Assembly: GCA_022828595.1 (NCBI GenBank)
Contig: JAKGHH010000001.1
Span: 208,878,348-208,942,347 of the forward strand
From: Nelumbo lutea
Lineage: Eukaryota; Streptophyta; Magnoliopsida; Proteales; Nelumbonaceae
DNA: 64,000 nucleotides
Direction of reading: 5' to 3'
Shown here: positions 55,601 through 64,000 of the stretch, one piece after another
Layout of the letters: every line of letters begins with the position of its first letter
Position numbering within the stretch: the first letter of the stretch is position 1
Made by a program: the position numbers and the translations under genes
The notes under the pieces: model-generated
The model's database searches: none
What the model was told of the DNA's origin: nothing
The model's input: only the letters and a program-made list of their open reading frames with translations

Positions 55601-58600
55601 TTATTAAAAAAAAAACACTCACAATAATTAGCAGTCCAAATTTAAAAAACCAAATCAAATGAAAAGGTAGGGGGAGTGCTATGAGATTTAGGTTGCATTA
55701 AAAACAAGGAAAATCAATGGTTTCCCTGGAAAATGATACTCAATAGGAAAACAAATCACTTTCCTATTTGGCTTTAACTTGGAAAGCAAACCTCAATGGA
55801 TGAGACAGATATAGGTGTCACAAGATTTGAAAAGAGAGGCATGATCCACTTTGAGAAATTCTCCATGTTCCTCCTTTTACATGAAGTCAAACAACACTTG
55901 AAGGTACAAAAGGGAGGCTGCCTGCCACAATGACAACAGATTCATGGGATGCTACGGGGAAGGAGACCCTCACTGTCAAACCCAAGCATGCTACATGGGG
56001 TTAGTTTTCCTTTTTTATATAAAACAAGGTTGATATACTGTTGGTTCAGGAATAAAAGAAAAAATCTGTTGTTGGCTTGGGTTAAGTAAATGAACCATTT
56101 GGTTGAAGGCGTTCAAATCTAGCTGTGAGAGCATATAATTTGGTTGCTGAAACAAAATGTTCCCTTGGCAATATCTGTTCATTGTCAGCCTAACAAACTC
56201 AAGTCATGAAAATAAACCTATTTCCTAGCACATTTAGATAAAAATTTAGAAGCTTTCAATTGCTAATAGCTTGTAAAAAGTGTAAAAAATGGTGGGCACA
56301 GAGCTCATCTGAACTGAGGAAACCAGAAGTGGTCAAAATGCAACAAGCCGGTTAGATGCAGTTTTCAAGTTTCAACACCTTCATGCAAATCAAGCACTGT
56401 GTTTTTATAAAGAGATTGTGATTTACCATATCAAATTCAGACACGTTTAAATAACCAGATAGAAAAGTGATCACATAAGATAGCACTATACCGCTTGAAC
56501 ATCATGTGGATCAAGATAGAACGCTTTGTCATCTTGCACGCCAACAATGTAAGTTGAAGCCCCAGGTTTCCCGCCTAAGATGCCAAGACTTTGAGGAAAA
56601 GTGAATGTCGCCCACAACAATGGAATGTATCTGATTTAAAAATCCAAGTGAATGAATGTTAATGCACAAATTAAATGAGTTATAATCATCACATTCCATT
56701 CTTAACCCCCCCCCAAAAAAAAAGGCATCATAACCCATAAAAACGTGTGGAATAAATCAGAGAGAACCTCAGGAATCTGGATAAAGCACTTGGTATTCAA
56801 ATAAAAAAGGATTTACAAACCTTGTTTATTTAGGAGCTTAGAATAATAGGTTTAAGTCAACACTGAACAGTGCATGGGGTTCCTACGTTTTGGACTACCG
56901 ACTACCTGTACCTGATGCAGTAAATGGATTTATGGTCACATTGCTAAAACCTCCTTGATCTTTTGCTGAACAAAAATGAACATTATTAGTTCTCATAAGT
57001 TGGATAATGAAAATCTTTTAAAGAAGCTCGAGAGGCAATGTGGAAAGCAATTTAGGCCATGTTTGGCCCGCTGCCATGAGTATCATTCTTTCAATTCTAC
57101 TCATTCTGGGCAAAAATGGGCAAGAATGAATTGCATAAGTGTTTGGGCCGTTTGGCTACAAAATTCTTGCCATAGGCCTCATTAATTTTAAAATGAAAAA
57201 TGAGTCCATGGCACAAAAATTGAGGTAACTTGCAGAACTAAAAACAATAGTGCTCCATGTTGCCCATCATTCTTCAAAGTTCTATGCCAGCGGTCATAAA
57301 CCGTTGGTCTAGGTCTCAAAAATCACCAACATAGACTTTTACCAGCGGATGGCCGACGATCAACTATCTATCAGCTGTTATCGTGAAAACTTATGCCAGC
57401 GAGCATTGACCGCCGACCATCAGCCGATAAAAATCTATACCGACAGTTTATACCACCGGCAAAGAGCTTCTTTGAAAAATGGAAATGAGCAATATGAGGC
57501 ACGATTATATGATGTTTTATTATTATTTATGACCTTCTTTAATATATTATCTTTATTGAGTATACTATTATCAATTTGAAGAAATTGTTAGACATTTTTT
57601 GTACTTCGTGTTATTAATTTTATTTTTAATTTTACAACTTTTAAATTCTATCTTTATTTGAAAGTAGCAAGCCATTTTCTTCATCTACACAATTGCCTAC
57701 TCAATTATGAAAACTAATTTCCTATTAATTAGTTTTAAATAGGTGCTAATTTCTTCCTTTAAACTTTCTTTTACATTTTCTCTATGCAAATAAATGCAAA
57801 AGCTTTTCTAGTTTGTTACCTTTTTTTCTTTTTATATTTTGTATTATTAATGTGGGGCCCACATGGTTGATTTGTGTTTCTTTAGTATGAGTCTTGTTTG
57901 TTTCCACCATTTATCTGGCTAATGAGTATTATATGTATACCTATATTATTATTTTGATTGATGAAAAATGAACGAAAATTAAATTTGTAACCAAACACTC
58001 AAAATTTATTTTCATTCCTGCCACAAACAGAATCATTTTTGGGGAAAAAAGTGTTTGGTTCATAGCAACATTTTCATTCTGCCCATTTCTACCCATTTTT
58101 TCCATTCTAGAATTTTATTATTGGAAAGAATGAGTAAGAATGAGAGTTGAACCAAGCATGGCCTATTCGCCTTCCCATTCCATCCAATACCACTCTTCAC
58201 ATCCCATTTCATTATAGCTAACCAAAACCTTGAACAGAATTGTGAAGAGAGCTCAAAATGGGAAAGGTGAGGGACCAAATCTCTGATTTTTTTTTTTTTT
58301 TGATAATTAGCTGATATGAAGTGTATTCATCACCATGAGAAAAGCCCTGGCTGTTCAGAATTAACAGCAGGAACAATACACTTCCAGCCTTGAGCTGTCC
58401 ATACAACAACACAAAAACAGAAAATATTACATTACAGATCAATCCAACGTCCTGGAATACCCCATATGCAACCTTCTCTGGCTACCCCTGCTCTAGCTAA
58501 AGTATCTACCACTGTTGACCAATCTAGGAGTCCACCTGAACAAGCAGTTCAGGCTTCTTCCAAGAAATTTGGCTTCCTGAACCATAGCTTTGAACCTTCC

Positions 58601-61600
58601 GTTTCTTCACTATCACATTCAATACAAACTCCTCTGTAAAAAGGAGGGTTATGCTTCTATCTTCTGACCCTCTTACTCTTTTTTTTTCTTTTTTCTTTCT
58701 TGTTTCTCTACATAGAAAATTAATCTGACATAGGGGCACAGCCTTGTTCATGAAACTTGACTAATTATGGTTCCCTACACAATGTTAATCTACAAGATTA
58801 AACTATATCTTGATCCTGTGTAGGGGAAGGAAGAAACCATCTACAACCTTGTTTATAAAACTCAGTTGATTATGGTTCCATATACCATGTTAAATTTCTA
58901 TAGATTTTTACTCTATGTTGGGAGAAAAGCCATCTATAACCTTGTTATTGAAACTTGACTGATTATGGTCCCTACATGTCTGCTATACATAAAGCTGGTA
59001 TTTATCAATTTATTCTTCTTGTTTTCTCTCAAACTAAAGGGAGAATGTACACCAGAATTTTCAGTAGAAAATTTCAGCTAAAATCTATATTGTCCACCTT
59101 GTTCATTTGCACTTCCAAAGTCAGAACCAGAAGGTTGTCTTTGCCCCCAGCAGTTTAATCAAGGGAATATCTATAAGACAACCTAAATGGGGAATACCCA
59201 AATAATAAGAAAAGTACGGACAGGCCTAATGCAGATTTCTGATTTCCACTGCAGAGCTATAAACATTCAAAATGTCAACAACCCACACTCTATGCACCAA
59301 CGAATGCCCGTAAATTGGCACCAATTCCGAGCTGGCACCTACCCCAACAGTACTTTAGGCCTACAAATTCTGACCCTGGGCTGAATTGTCTTTCTCCCAA
59401 TAATAAAAACCTAGTTACTAGTTTAATTTGGTGAATTATGCTATGTAAGAAAGCTACCTAAATTTTTTTTCACCAACACATTGATGAAAATCCAAATAAC
59501 CGGTGACGATCACCGGTTCTCACTTATCAAAATGATTAATAAATAAATAATATAGCAATGAAATGAATGATTTAAATGACATGAACAAACTATCCTTAAG
59601 TTGCCAAGAATAATAAAATACAAAGCTAAAATATATGAAGATATAAACTTCTATTGGCAATAATTGATAATAATATTGGCCATCCTTAAGTATTAACATA
59701 ATTAACAAACAAATAGTGTGGTAAATCAAATTGAATGAATTATTTAAACGTCACGAATAAAATGGCATTCAGCATCCAAGAAAAACAAAATACATAGCTT
59801 GTTATTAAACCCCTTATTTGGAGGTAGGTGGTCTATGCCTTCTGATTTAAGCTTGTTATTCAACCCATCTGTCTTTGTTTGGCACGCTAGAAGAGGTAAG
59901 GTCATGTGGAAATGTGTCAGGGAAGCCACTCTGTGGACTCTTTGGGAGGAAAGGAATGCAAGAATTTTCTTAGAGAATGAAAGAGGGTTAGATGAAATGA
60001 AGGATTGTATCCTAACAAGAGCAATCCATTGGCTGAAAACTATGGATATCTTTGATGACTTCTCCTTTGATGACTTGTGGAGGAATTGGCTAGTAATAGC
60101 TAACACTTCAACAAAGAATGATAGAATTCTGTCAGAATGGGTTCTGCCTTTGGAAGGTGTCATCAAGCTGAACTTTGATGGAAGCAGCCAAGGCAAACCC
60201 GGGCCTTCAGGTATAGGGGGTATCCTGAGAAATAAGGACAGCAACATAATTTCCCTATTCTCAGGACCGGTAGAAGTGGGGGATTCCACAAGGGCAGAAA
60301 TCCTTGCTACAGTACAAGGAATTCAGATCGCCAACCAGCTTGGGGTGGAGAATCTCCTAGTTGAAGGGGACTCTCAGGTGGTAACAAGGTGGCTCCTAAA
60401 CTTGGATACCACCATTTGGGGCTACAAAGATCTCATAAAAAAAGTTAAGTGGTTAACCAGCAATATGAGAGTTGAGGTAAAATGGGTTAGTAGGTCTGCT
60501 AATTCTTTGGCTGATGCTTTAGCCAAACAGGGGGTTTCTAGGGAAGATCTTTTTTGTGCTTCTTTGTAAGTTGTTATTTATTTGGAAATCTGTACTTAAC
60601 TAGCCCAGAGAGGTTGCAACTCGTGCCTTTCCTTGGGGACTTTGTACTATTGTCTATTTGCTGATTAATAAAATTATTTCAATTATCAAAAAAAAAACAA
60701 AATACATAGCTAAAAGAAATGCAGCTATAAACTTCTATGACATTGATTTAATGTCTTATATTAAATTGCAAAAATCCAGCCTCAAATAGAATCTGAGAAG
60801 TTTATCATCCAGTTGTAAAAACCATGTTAAATGTGTGAATTTGTAATCAATCCTAAAGACAGAATATTTTCAATCAAATTTTATTATCAGTCCAGAAAGT
60901 AGTAGTAACAAATGTTCTATAAAAAATCTTCAAATGAAGCCAGTAAATAGATATGCTACATGTTAACAACAAGATACCCAACCCATGGAAGAACCAACCC
61001 AGAAAAGATTACCAAGCAAGAAAGTTACACTAATCTCAGGGCTCATCTGTAACTTACAAAAACCACTCCTAAAAATGGGTACCTTTTTTGTTTGGTAACA
61101 AAGCAAGCAAGGTTAATTAATAACAATAAAAAAAGATACTTGGTCAAGACAGCTAAAAACCTGGGATTGACTTTTTCCAGTCCAAGAACCAATGGAACCA
61201 ATAGAAGAATAGGTGCCCAATCAACTTGACCCTTAGAAAACTCGGAACAAAGTCTAGCAACATCTTCCACACAGACAACTGGAGCTCCACCTCGCTCTCC
61301 ATCTTCATCACCAGAAACTATATAAACAGCCATGGATAGTGACTGGTTCTCTATTTCAAGGTTCGTCTGCTCTCTCTTAGAACGAACAAGGGTTTCCCAT
61401 GAACGACACATGGCATATGGTCCTACCCATGAACCTGCAGCAAGTCCATAAGCTTTTCCAGCTTGAAGAAGATTGTGTATGGAGAAAGCTGATGCCTCAG
61501 AGTCACCAAAAAGGTGCAAGATTTCAATGTACTCTGGATCAAAAGGCTGCATAAACAAAAAAGAATCATCATGAGCATCCCTGTAGAGCTAATTAAAAGA

Positions 61601-62619
61601 GATTTATCACTCTCTCGCTCTTTCTCTCTCTCAAAGTTAAACTAAATCCTACTTTTCAATATACTTATATGGTATCGAAGTATTTGAGATTCATCTTACT
61701 GGCTGCAAGGGTTTTCTCCAAGATCTTCCCAAACAATGAACAAGCAATGCCTGCAGGCATAGATATAGTAATTTCATGACTAATACCAAGTAAACAGAAT
61801 TTTTTTTGTGTTTTTTTTTAAGATAAAACAGAAAGATTCAATGAAAAGAATGGCTGAACTTCCTGAATTATATGAATAAATCCTGCTTAATCAATAAATA
61901 ATTCAAATGTACAAAAGAACCTGTACCTGGGCGACAAGCATCTGACTGCTTCTAAGCATGCACCCCCAGTTGACATCACTGGTGAACTTTGAATCATCAA
62001 TAACATCAAATCCTGCAGAAAGACTCAAAATTACTTTATCCCTTTTCCTTTTTTGTCATAATAATGTACTAAAGTCACCTTCATTCCCTTTATCTAGGCA
62101 AGTAATGAAAGCAGTGAATCAAATATAGACAAATGAAGACTAAACAAAAAACTGACCTTTACGATATGTCATCCATATTCTTGATGAGAAATCCTCTGTA
62201 AATGCAACCAATCCATTGCCATTAACTAAATTGCCAGAAGAGTCTTCTTCTGAAACTTTATAACATACACCTAGAAGCCATATTTCACTAGTTGAGCTAG
62301 AAACACCAGTCTTGCTTGGTCCTAATATACGCTCTTGAAGTCTCCTCATTGAGCCAACAGTCAAAACTTTCTTCAAAGCTGTTGTCCACCCATAGGTTTT
62401 ACTGTTAAATGTCTTCTTTACAGAAATAGATGATTCACTGTATGTTTCAAAGAGTGATGATGGAGATGTAAATAAGCTCGACCATAAAGAACCCTTTGAG
62501 GATGTAGAGTCGCTAATTTTTTGGTCTGAACTAGTAGAAACCAGATCTCTATTTTGAAGAACAGTTGAGCTTCCTGCAGGAAATTTTGAAGCCACAGTCT
62601 TCTCAGGTAAGCCCTTCAT
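46648..62619 (-). CDS. ATG4: ATG4 cysteine protease, complete, eight exons
   Basis: ATG4 trims the C-terminus of ATG8 to expose its lipidation glycine and later removes ATG8 from membranes in autophagy (cytosol). Exons on the minus strand: 62619-62157, 62012-61927, 61750-61700, 61546-61161, 56630-56492, 47191-47136, 47035-46965, 46871-46648. All borders are GT-AG and phases join, giving 491 residues ending in TGA at 46650-46648. Start MKGLPEKTVASKF fits plant ATG4 N-termini. The peptidase C54 core begins near 95 (GSMRRLQERILGPSKTG). The nucleophile is Cys172 in DVNWGCMLRSSQM. Further core blocks are HLFGDSEASAFSIHNLLQAG, then GSWVGPYAMCRSW, and QVDWAPILLLVPLVLGL. Catalytic Asp369 and His371 lie in FYLDPHD. 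IRHLPLDMIDPSLAIGF and VRASKLADESNGAPLF follow. The tail DDDWQLL offers a W-x-x-L ATG8-interacting motif. No disabling change is seen despite ~14 kb of repeat-filled introns. Confidence 0.95.
48434..48488. mobile_element. Bare A-rich insertion flanked by a 15-bp target duplication
   Basis: AACTCCATGGAGTAT occurs at 48434-48448 and again at 48474-48488, exactly flanking a 25-bp run of A's with single T and C interruptions. This looks like a retroposon so short that only its tail was copied in. The repeat itself contains the palindrome CTCCATGGAG. Confidence 0.7.
48837..49032 (-). repeat. Copia 3' LTR
   Basis: 196 bp, minus-strand start TGTTGACAG, end CTCAACA. The minus-strand TATAAATA is at 48937-48944. 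It carries a GA-rich block (48850-48890) that has gained indels relative to the other LTR. Confidence 0.92.
49043..53397 (-). pseudogene. Copia gag-pol polyprotein, disabled
   Basis: One long frame can be followed from the gag start at 53397 (preceded by a few codons without a stop) to 49043. Gag carries a C-x2-C-x4-H-x4-C zinc knuckle near 52510 (WCTHCQKPRHTKDTC). The protease has WIIDSGASKHM near 52160. Integrase has an LWHCRLGH piece (51780) and CQTCQ (51680) in different frames, so a frameshift lies between, then core D and E residues (HSDVWGP, ARTPQQNGVAERK). RT has DIKNAFLNGDL and the active-site YVDD (about 49985). RNase H has YTDADWAGSQ and EYRAMAHG. In-frame stops interrupt at about 52810, 52480, 51800, 51456, 50438, 49865 and 49613. 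Several are CGA to TGA or TGG to TGA changes, the pattern left by cytosine methylation decay. Confidence 0.9.
53413..53695. repeat. Tandem repeats in the Copia 5' untranslated region
   Basis: About four and a half copies with a period of 63-70 bp, starting at 53413, 53479, 53548, 53618 and 53681. Each has AGGTCCTTCTGACC, a GGTTTCACTGA phrase and TTGTTGCAGTACAAGAAC. Further right, ACAGTCxAxCAGACA phrases recur irregularly (53740-53950). Confidence 0.88.
54299..54497 (-). repeat. Copia 5' LTR
   Basis: 199 bp, partner of 48837-49032. It abuts the primer-binding site directly, as in active elements. Confidence 0.92.
54607..55611 (+). mobile_element. 5'-truncated LINE 3' end with RNase H, dead
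   Basis: Plus-strand protein pieces: a zinc-binding region (WCILCKANGEDCFHLLISC) with WEERNARIF (from 54760), then RNase H (LNFDGNSQGDPGPSGIGG near 55275, SNRAELLAALQGIQIANQLG near 55393, IGGDSKIFVGWL). Stops and shifts break it (TAG inside the RNase H at about 55332), and the C-terminal part is lost. An A-tail ends at 55611. AAACACTCAATGATAATTA before and AAACACTCACAATAATTAG after form an aged target duplication, placing the left end near 54607. It is antisense to ATG4. Confidence 0.82.
55688..55893. mobile_element. MITE-like repeat, copy 2 of the 36223 family
   Basis: Shares GGAAAATCAATGGTT, CAATAGGAAAACAAATCA, GGAAAGCAAACCTCAATGG, ATGAGACAGATATAGGTGTC and CATGAAGTCAAACAACACT with 36223-36523, in the same order. 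It is in ATG4 intron 5. Confidence 0.6.
57055..58163. mobile_element. MITE, GGCCATGTTTGG family, copy 2 (large)
   Basis: Left end GGCCATGTTTGGCCCGCTG, right end GTTGAACCAAGCATGGCC, with TTTA before and TATT after. Same outer arms as copy 1 (23303), but the interior differs: a GC-richer block at 57285-57475 repeats TATGCCAGCGG / GACCGCCGACCATCAGC / ACCGACAGTTTATACC phrases in direct and mirrored form, followed by ~500 bp of AT-rich DNA. No transposase frame is seen. Confidence 0.7.
58283..58590 (-). mobile_element. LINE 3' end (RNase H C-terminus plus A-tail), 5'-truncated
   Basis: On the minus strand, about 58535-58440 encodes WSTVVDTLARAGVAREGCIW and ends PGRWIDL then a stop, the C-terminal end of a LINE RNase H (compare SLADALAKQGVSREDLF at 60.5 kb). 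A ~150-bp 3' UTR and a 14-base A-tail (58288-58301 on the minus strand) follow. Same orientation as ATG4. The upstream boundary is uncertain. Confidence 0.7.
59800..60692 (+). mobile_element. 5'-truncated LINE with an open RNase H frame and a clear target duplication
   Basis: The open frame runs about 256 codons to TAA at 60567-60569. It covers a KVMWKCVREATLWTLWEERN helix region, then RNase H: LNFDGSSQGKPGPSGIGGIL (first Asp), AEILATVQGIQIANQLG (Glu), LLVEGDSQVV (second Asp) and RSANSLADALAKQ (final Asp), so all catalytic acids are present. A short 3' UTR and an A-tail (60690-60698) follow. ACAAAATACATAGCT is found just before (59785-59799) and just after the tail (60697-60711), a perfect duplication of at least 15 bp. 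This is a dead-on-arrival but recent copy, antisense to ATG4 in intron 4. Confidence 0.9.
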
Positions 62620-63711
62620 CAGCTAATCATAGGTCAACATACCATAACAGAATCGGTTCGTAGAAGCAAGCCAAAGTGTGAATATTTTATCTGCAGTTCA
62701 GATGTACAGAAAAATGAAATGGAACTCATTCCAGCCACAATCTAGACACCTAATGGTGGAGTAGAAAATCAAGGAGAAACATTTGACAACTGTTTATTTC
62801 TTATTAAGAAATAAAAAGAAAAGGTTCTTTGTGGGCCACCTAATTTGTAATATTTCTGAGGCGGCAATATGGAAATCAGGAAAAATTTAAGCATTTTTTT
62901 ATTGATGATAAAATTAATAAAAAGAAGAAAAGGAAAATGAAACAAAACCATTGCACTAAGATGGTGACCGAGAAAACTTAAATACAACCAGACACGCCTA
63001 TCTTGTTGGTTTTTATTCTCTTCTTTTAGATAGAGTTCTTGGATGAAATTTAGTAAGATGAAAGGTAATGAAGATCTATGGGGGGCTGCCTAAATATTAA
63101 ACCATTCTGAGATGGTGTGGCACTAAAGGACAAAAATGATTGAAACAAGGAAATTTCCATTTTTATGTAAATTAAAGAACATACCTAGATGATGTAAGAT
63201 GAAGGAGAAAAGTCCTATTGGGGTGAATATGATGGAAAGAAGAGGAAGAATTAAGGATCTGAGTCAGGAAAGAGAGACTCAGATCCAAATAGAGAAGAGA
63301 AAGAGAAGAACAGGTGTCACTTTAGAAGAAAAAGAGAGAAAAAAGAAAAAAAAGATAACACTATTTACCCTTAGGCAACTTCAAGAAAACTTCATTCCAT
63401 TCATTTCAATTACAATGACTCTACTTATAGACCAAACATAAGGATTCAGGTCTCTCTTTAAGGCCATTACCCAATGTTGGTCTCATCTATCTGGGGTCAT
63501 AGGAGGGGTGGACTGGATATAGTTCAAACCTTGGCATTTTTTTGCATGATTCAAATCTCTCTTTACAGACTCCAATTTCAACTGGAAAATTCACCCAAAA
63601 GAAATCCCAACTACTAGCTAAGGTAACCCAATGGGAAACCCATAGGGATACTCAAGTAAGGACTCCAACCCTTAAAATAACTTCAATAATTCATTACTAA
63701 TCTTACTAGTA
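62620..63711. other. ATG4 upstream region / 5' leader and intergenic DNA
   Basis: ATG4 promoter and leader sequence should lie here (minus strand, above 62619). No TATA box is certain. An AG-rich block at 63200-63360 precedes a stretch (63385-63440) that on the minus strand reads TATAAGTAGAGTCATTGTAA, a wording often seen in plant LTRs. The evidence is too thin to call an element. Confidence 0.4.
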
Positions 63712-63997
63712 ACTTCTTTGAGGGCAGAAATAAAGGCCTTACTCCAAGGCCTAAGACTGGCAAAACAATGGGGAATGCAACAGAGAAGTGAAAGCAGATT
63801 CCAAGCTGGTAATAGGTTGGATGCAAACAAGAAGTTTGGGAACATGGTTCTTCAGACAACCACTAAGAAAAATTATGAGCTTAGCAAAAGAGATGGGGTG
63901 CAGTTTAGATGGGCAAGAAGGTAAGCAAATGGAATGGCTGACACTTTAGCTAAGCAAGGAGTTAATAGGGAAGCTTTGTTTTGGGCTTGTTTGTAAG
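63712..63997 (+). mobile_element. LINE RNase H fragment, decayed, right edge of window
   Basis: Plus-strand LRAEIKALLQGLRLAKQWGMQ (from about 63715), then, after frame changes, a segment ending MADTLAKQGVNREALFWACL and a stop at 63995-63997. This is the same RNase H C-terminal wording as at 60.5 kb and 58.5 kb, from a different LINE copy. Confidence 0.75.
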
Positions 63998-64000
63998 ACT

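Larger units (their letters stand above)
47192..56491 (-). other. ATG4 intron 5 (9.3 kb), filled by transposons
   Basis: Donor GTATAG at 56491, acceptor TTACTAG at 47192. It holds a Copia element, a LINE 3' end, a bare poly(A) insertion and a MITE-like repeat (listed separately). The rest (47200-48430, 48490-48836, 55900-56490) is plain AT-rich intron with no extra exon seen. Confidence 0.85.
56631..61160 (-). other. ATG4 intron 4 (4.5 kb) with three transposons
   Basis: Donor GTTTTT at 61160, acceptor AAATCAG at 56631. It contains a MITE of about 1.1 kb and two LINE 3' ends, one in each orientation. Outside these (58600-59780, 60712-61160) it is plain AT-rich intron. Confidence 0.85.

Noticed and set aside
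59744..60289. 181-codon minus-strand frame
   Set aside because: Antisense shadow of the LINE RNase H frame at 59799-60569.
59799..60569. Domesticated RNase H host gene
   Set aside because: Perfect target duplication and A-tail show a simple recent LINE insertion; no promoter or introns suggest host use.
61043..61558. 171-codon minus-strand frame as a separate gene
   Set aside because: It is ATG4 exon 4 extended into the flanking introns; the last 40 residues are intron translation.
1..64000. tRNA, rRNA, CRISPR arrays, bacterial-type operons or phage-like genes
   Set aside because: No cloverleaf-like gene, ribosomal sequence or regularly spaced repeat was seen; intron structure and transposon content are those of a plant nucleus.

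Overview
This is a stretch of flowering-plant nuclear DNA. The background is AT-rich and gene-poor, with three protein-coding genes whose products are typical of land plants, GT-AG introns, and a dense litter of plant transposons: L1-type LINEs with a terminal RNase H, one Copia LTR element, a miniature LTR element (TRIM), a SINE, and many MITE families. The proteins look like those of a dicot or magnoliid rather than a grass. I cannot name the species.

Layout. (1) 1-7.6 kb holds the 3' part of a plus-strand gene for glyoxylate/succinic semialdehyde reductase (GLYR2 type). Its last three exons are intact, and its earlier exons must lie left of the window. The intron reaching the left edge contains a decayed LINE, itself interrupted by a 285-bp TRIM with 72-bp LTRs and a 5-bp target duplication. 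The last intron (3.9 kb) carries a SINE, a MITE and a LINE tail. (2) 7.6-39.3 kb has no gene I can support. It is a graveyard of MITEs and LINE pieces. One hAT-like family (CATGGTTTTTAAAA termini, 8-bp target duplications) occurs five times, and several other families occur two to five times. (3) 39.3-41.1 kb is an intronless F-box/kelch-repeat gene of the KISS ME DEADLY (KMD/KFB) group, preceded by a GC-rich patch and a pyrimidine-rich leader. (4) 41.1-46.6 kb is again intergenic, with MITEs and one unexplained coding-like stretch. (5) 46.6-62.6 kb is a complete minus-strand ATG4 autophagy protease gene of eight exons (491 codons), stretched to 16 kb by transposons in its introns. Intron 5 (9.3 kb) holds a 5.66-kb Copia element, a truncated LINE, a MITE-like repeat and a bare poly(A) insertion. 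Intron 4 (4.5 kb) holds a large MITE and two LINE 3' ends. (6) 62.6-64 kb is ATG4 upstream sequence ending in another LINE RNase H fragment.

The three genes do unrelated housekeeping or regulatory jobs (aldehyde detoxification, protein turnover, autophagy). There is no operon or gene cluster. I found no sign of a new multi-gene system. The most interesting material is the transposon biology: small non-autonomous families with readable target duplications, possible captured host sequence inside a MITE, a self-complementary internal array, and an intact essential gene loaded with intronic insertions.
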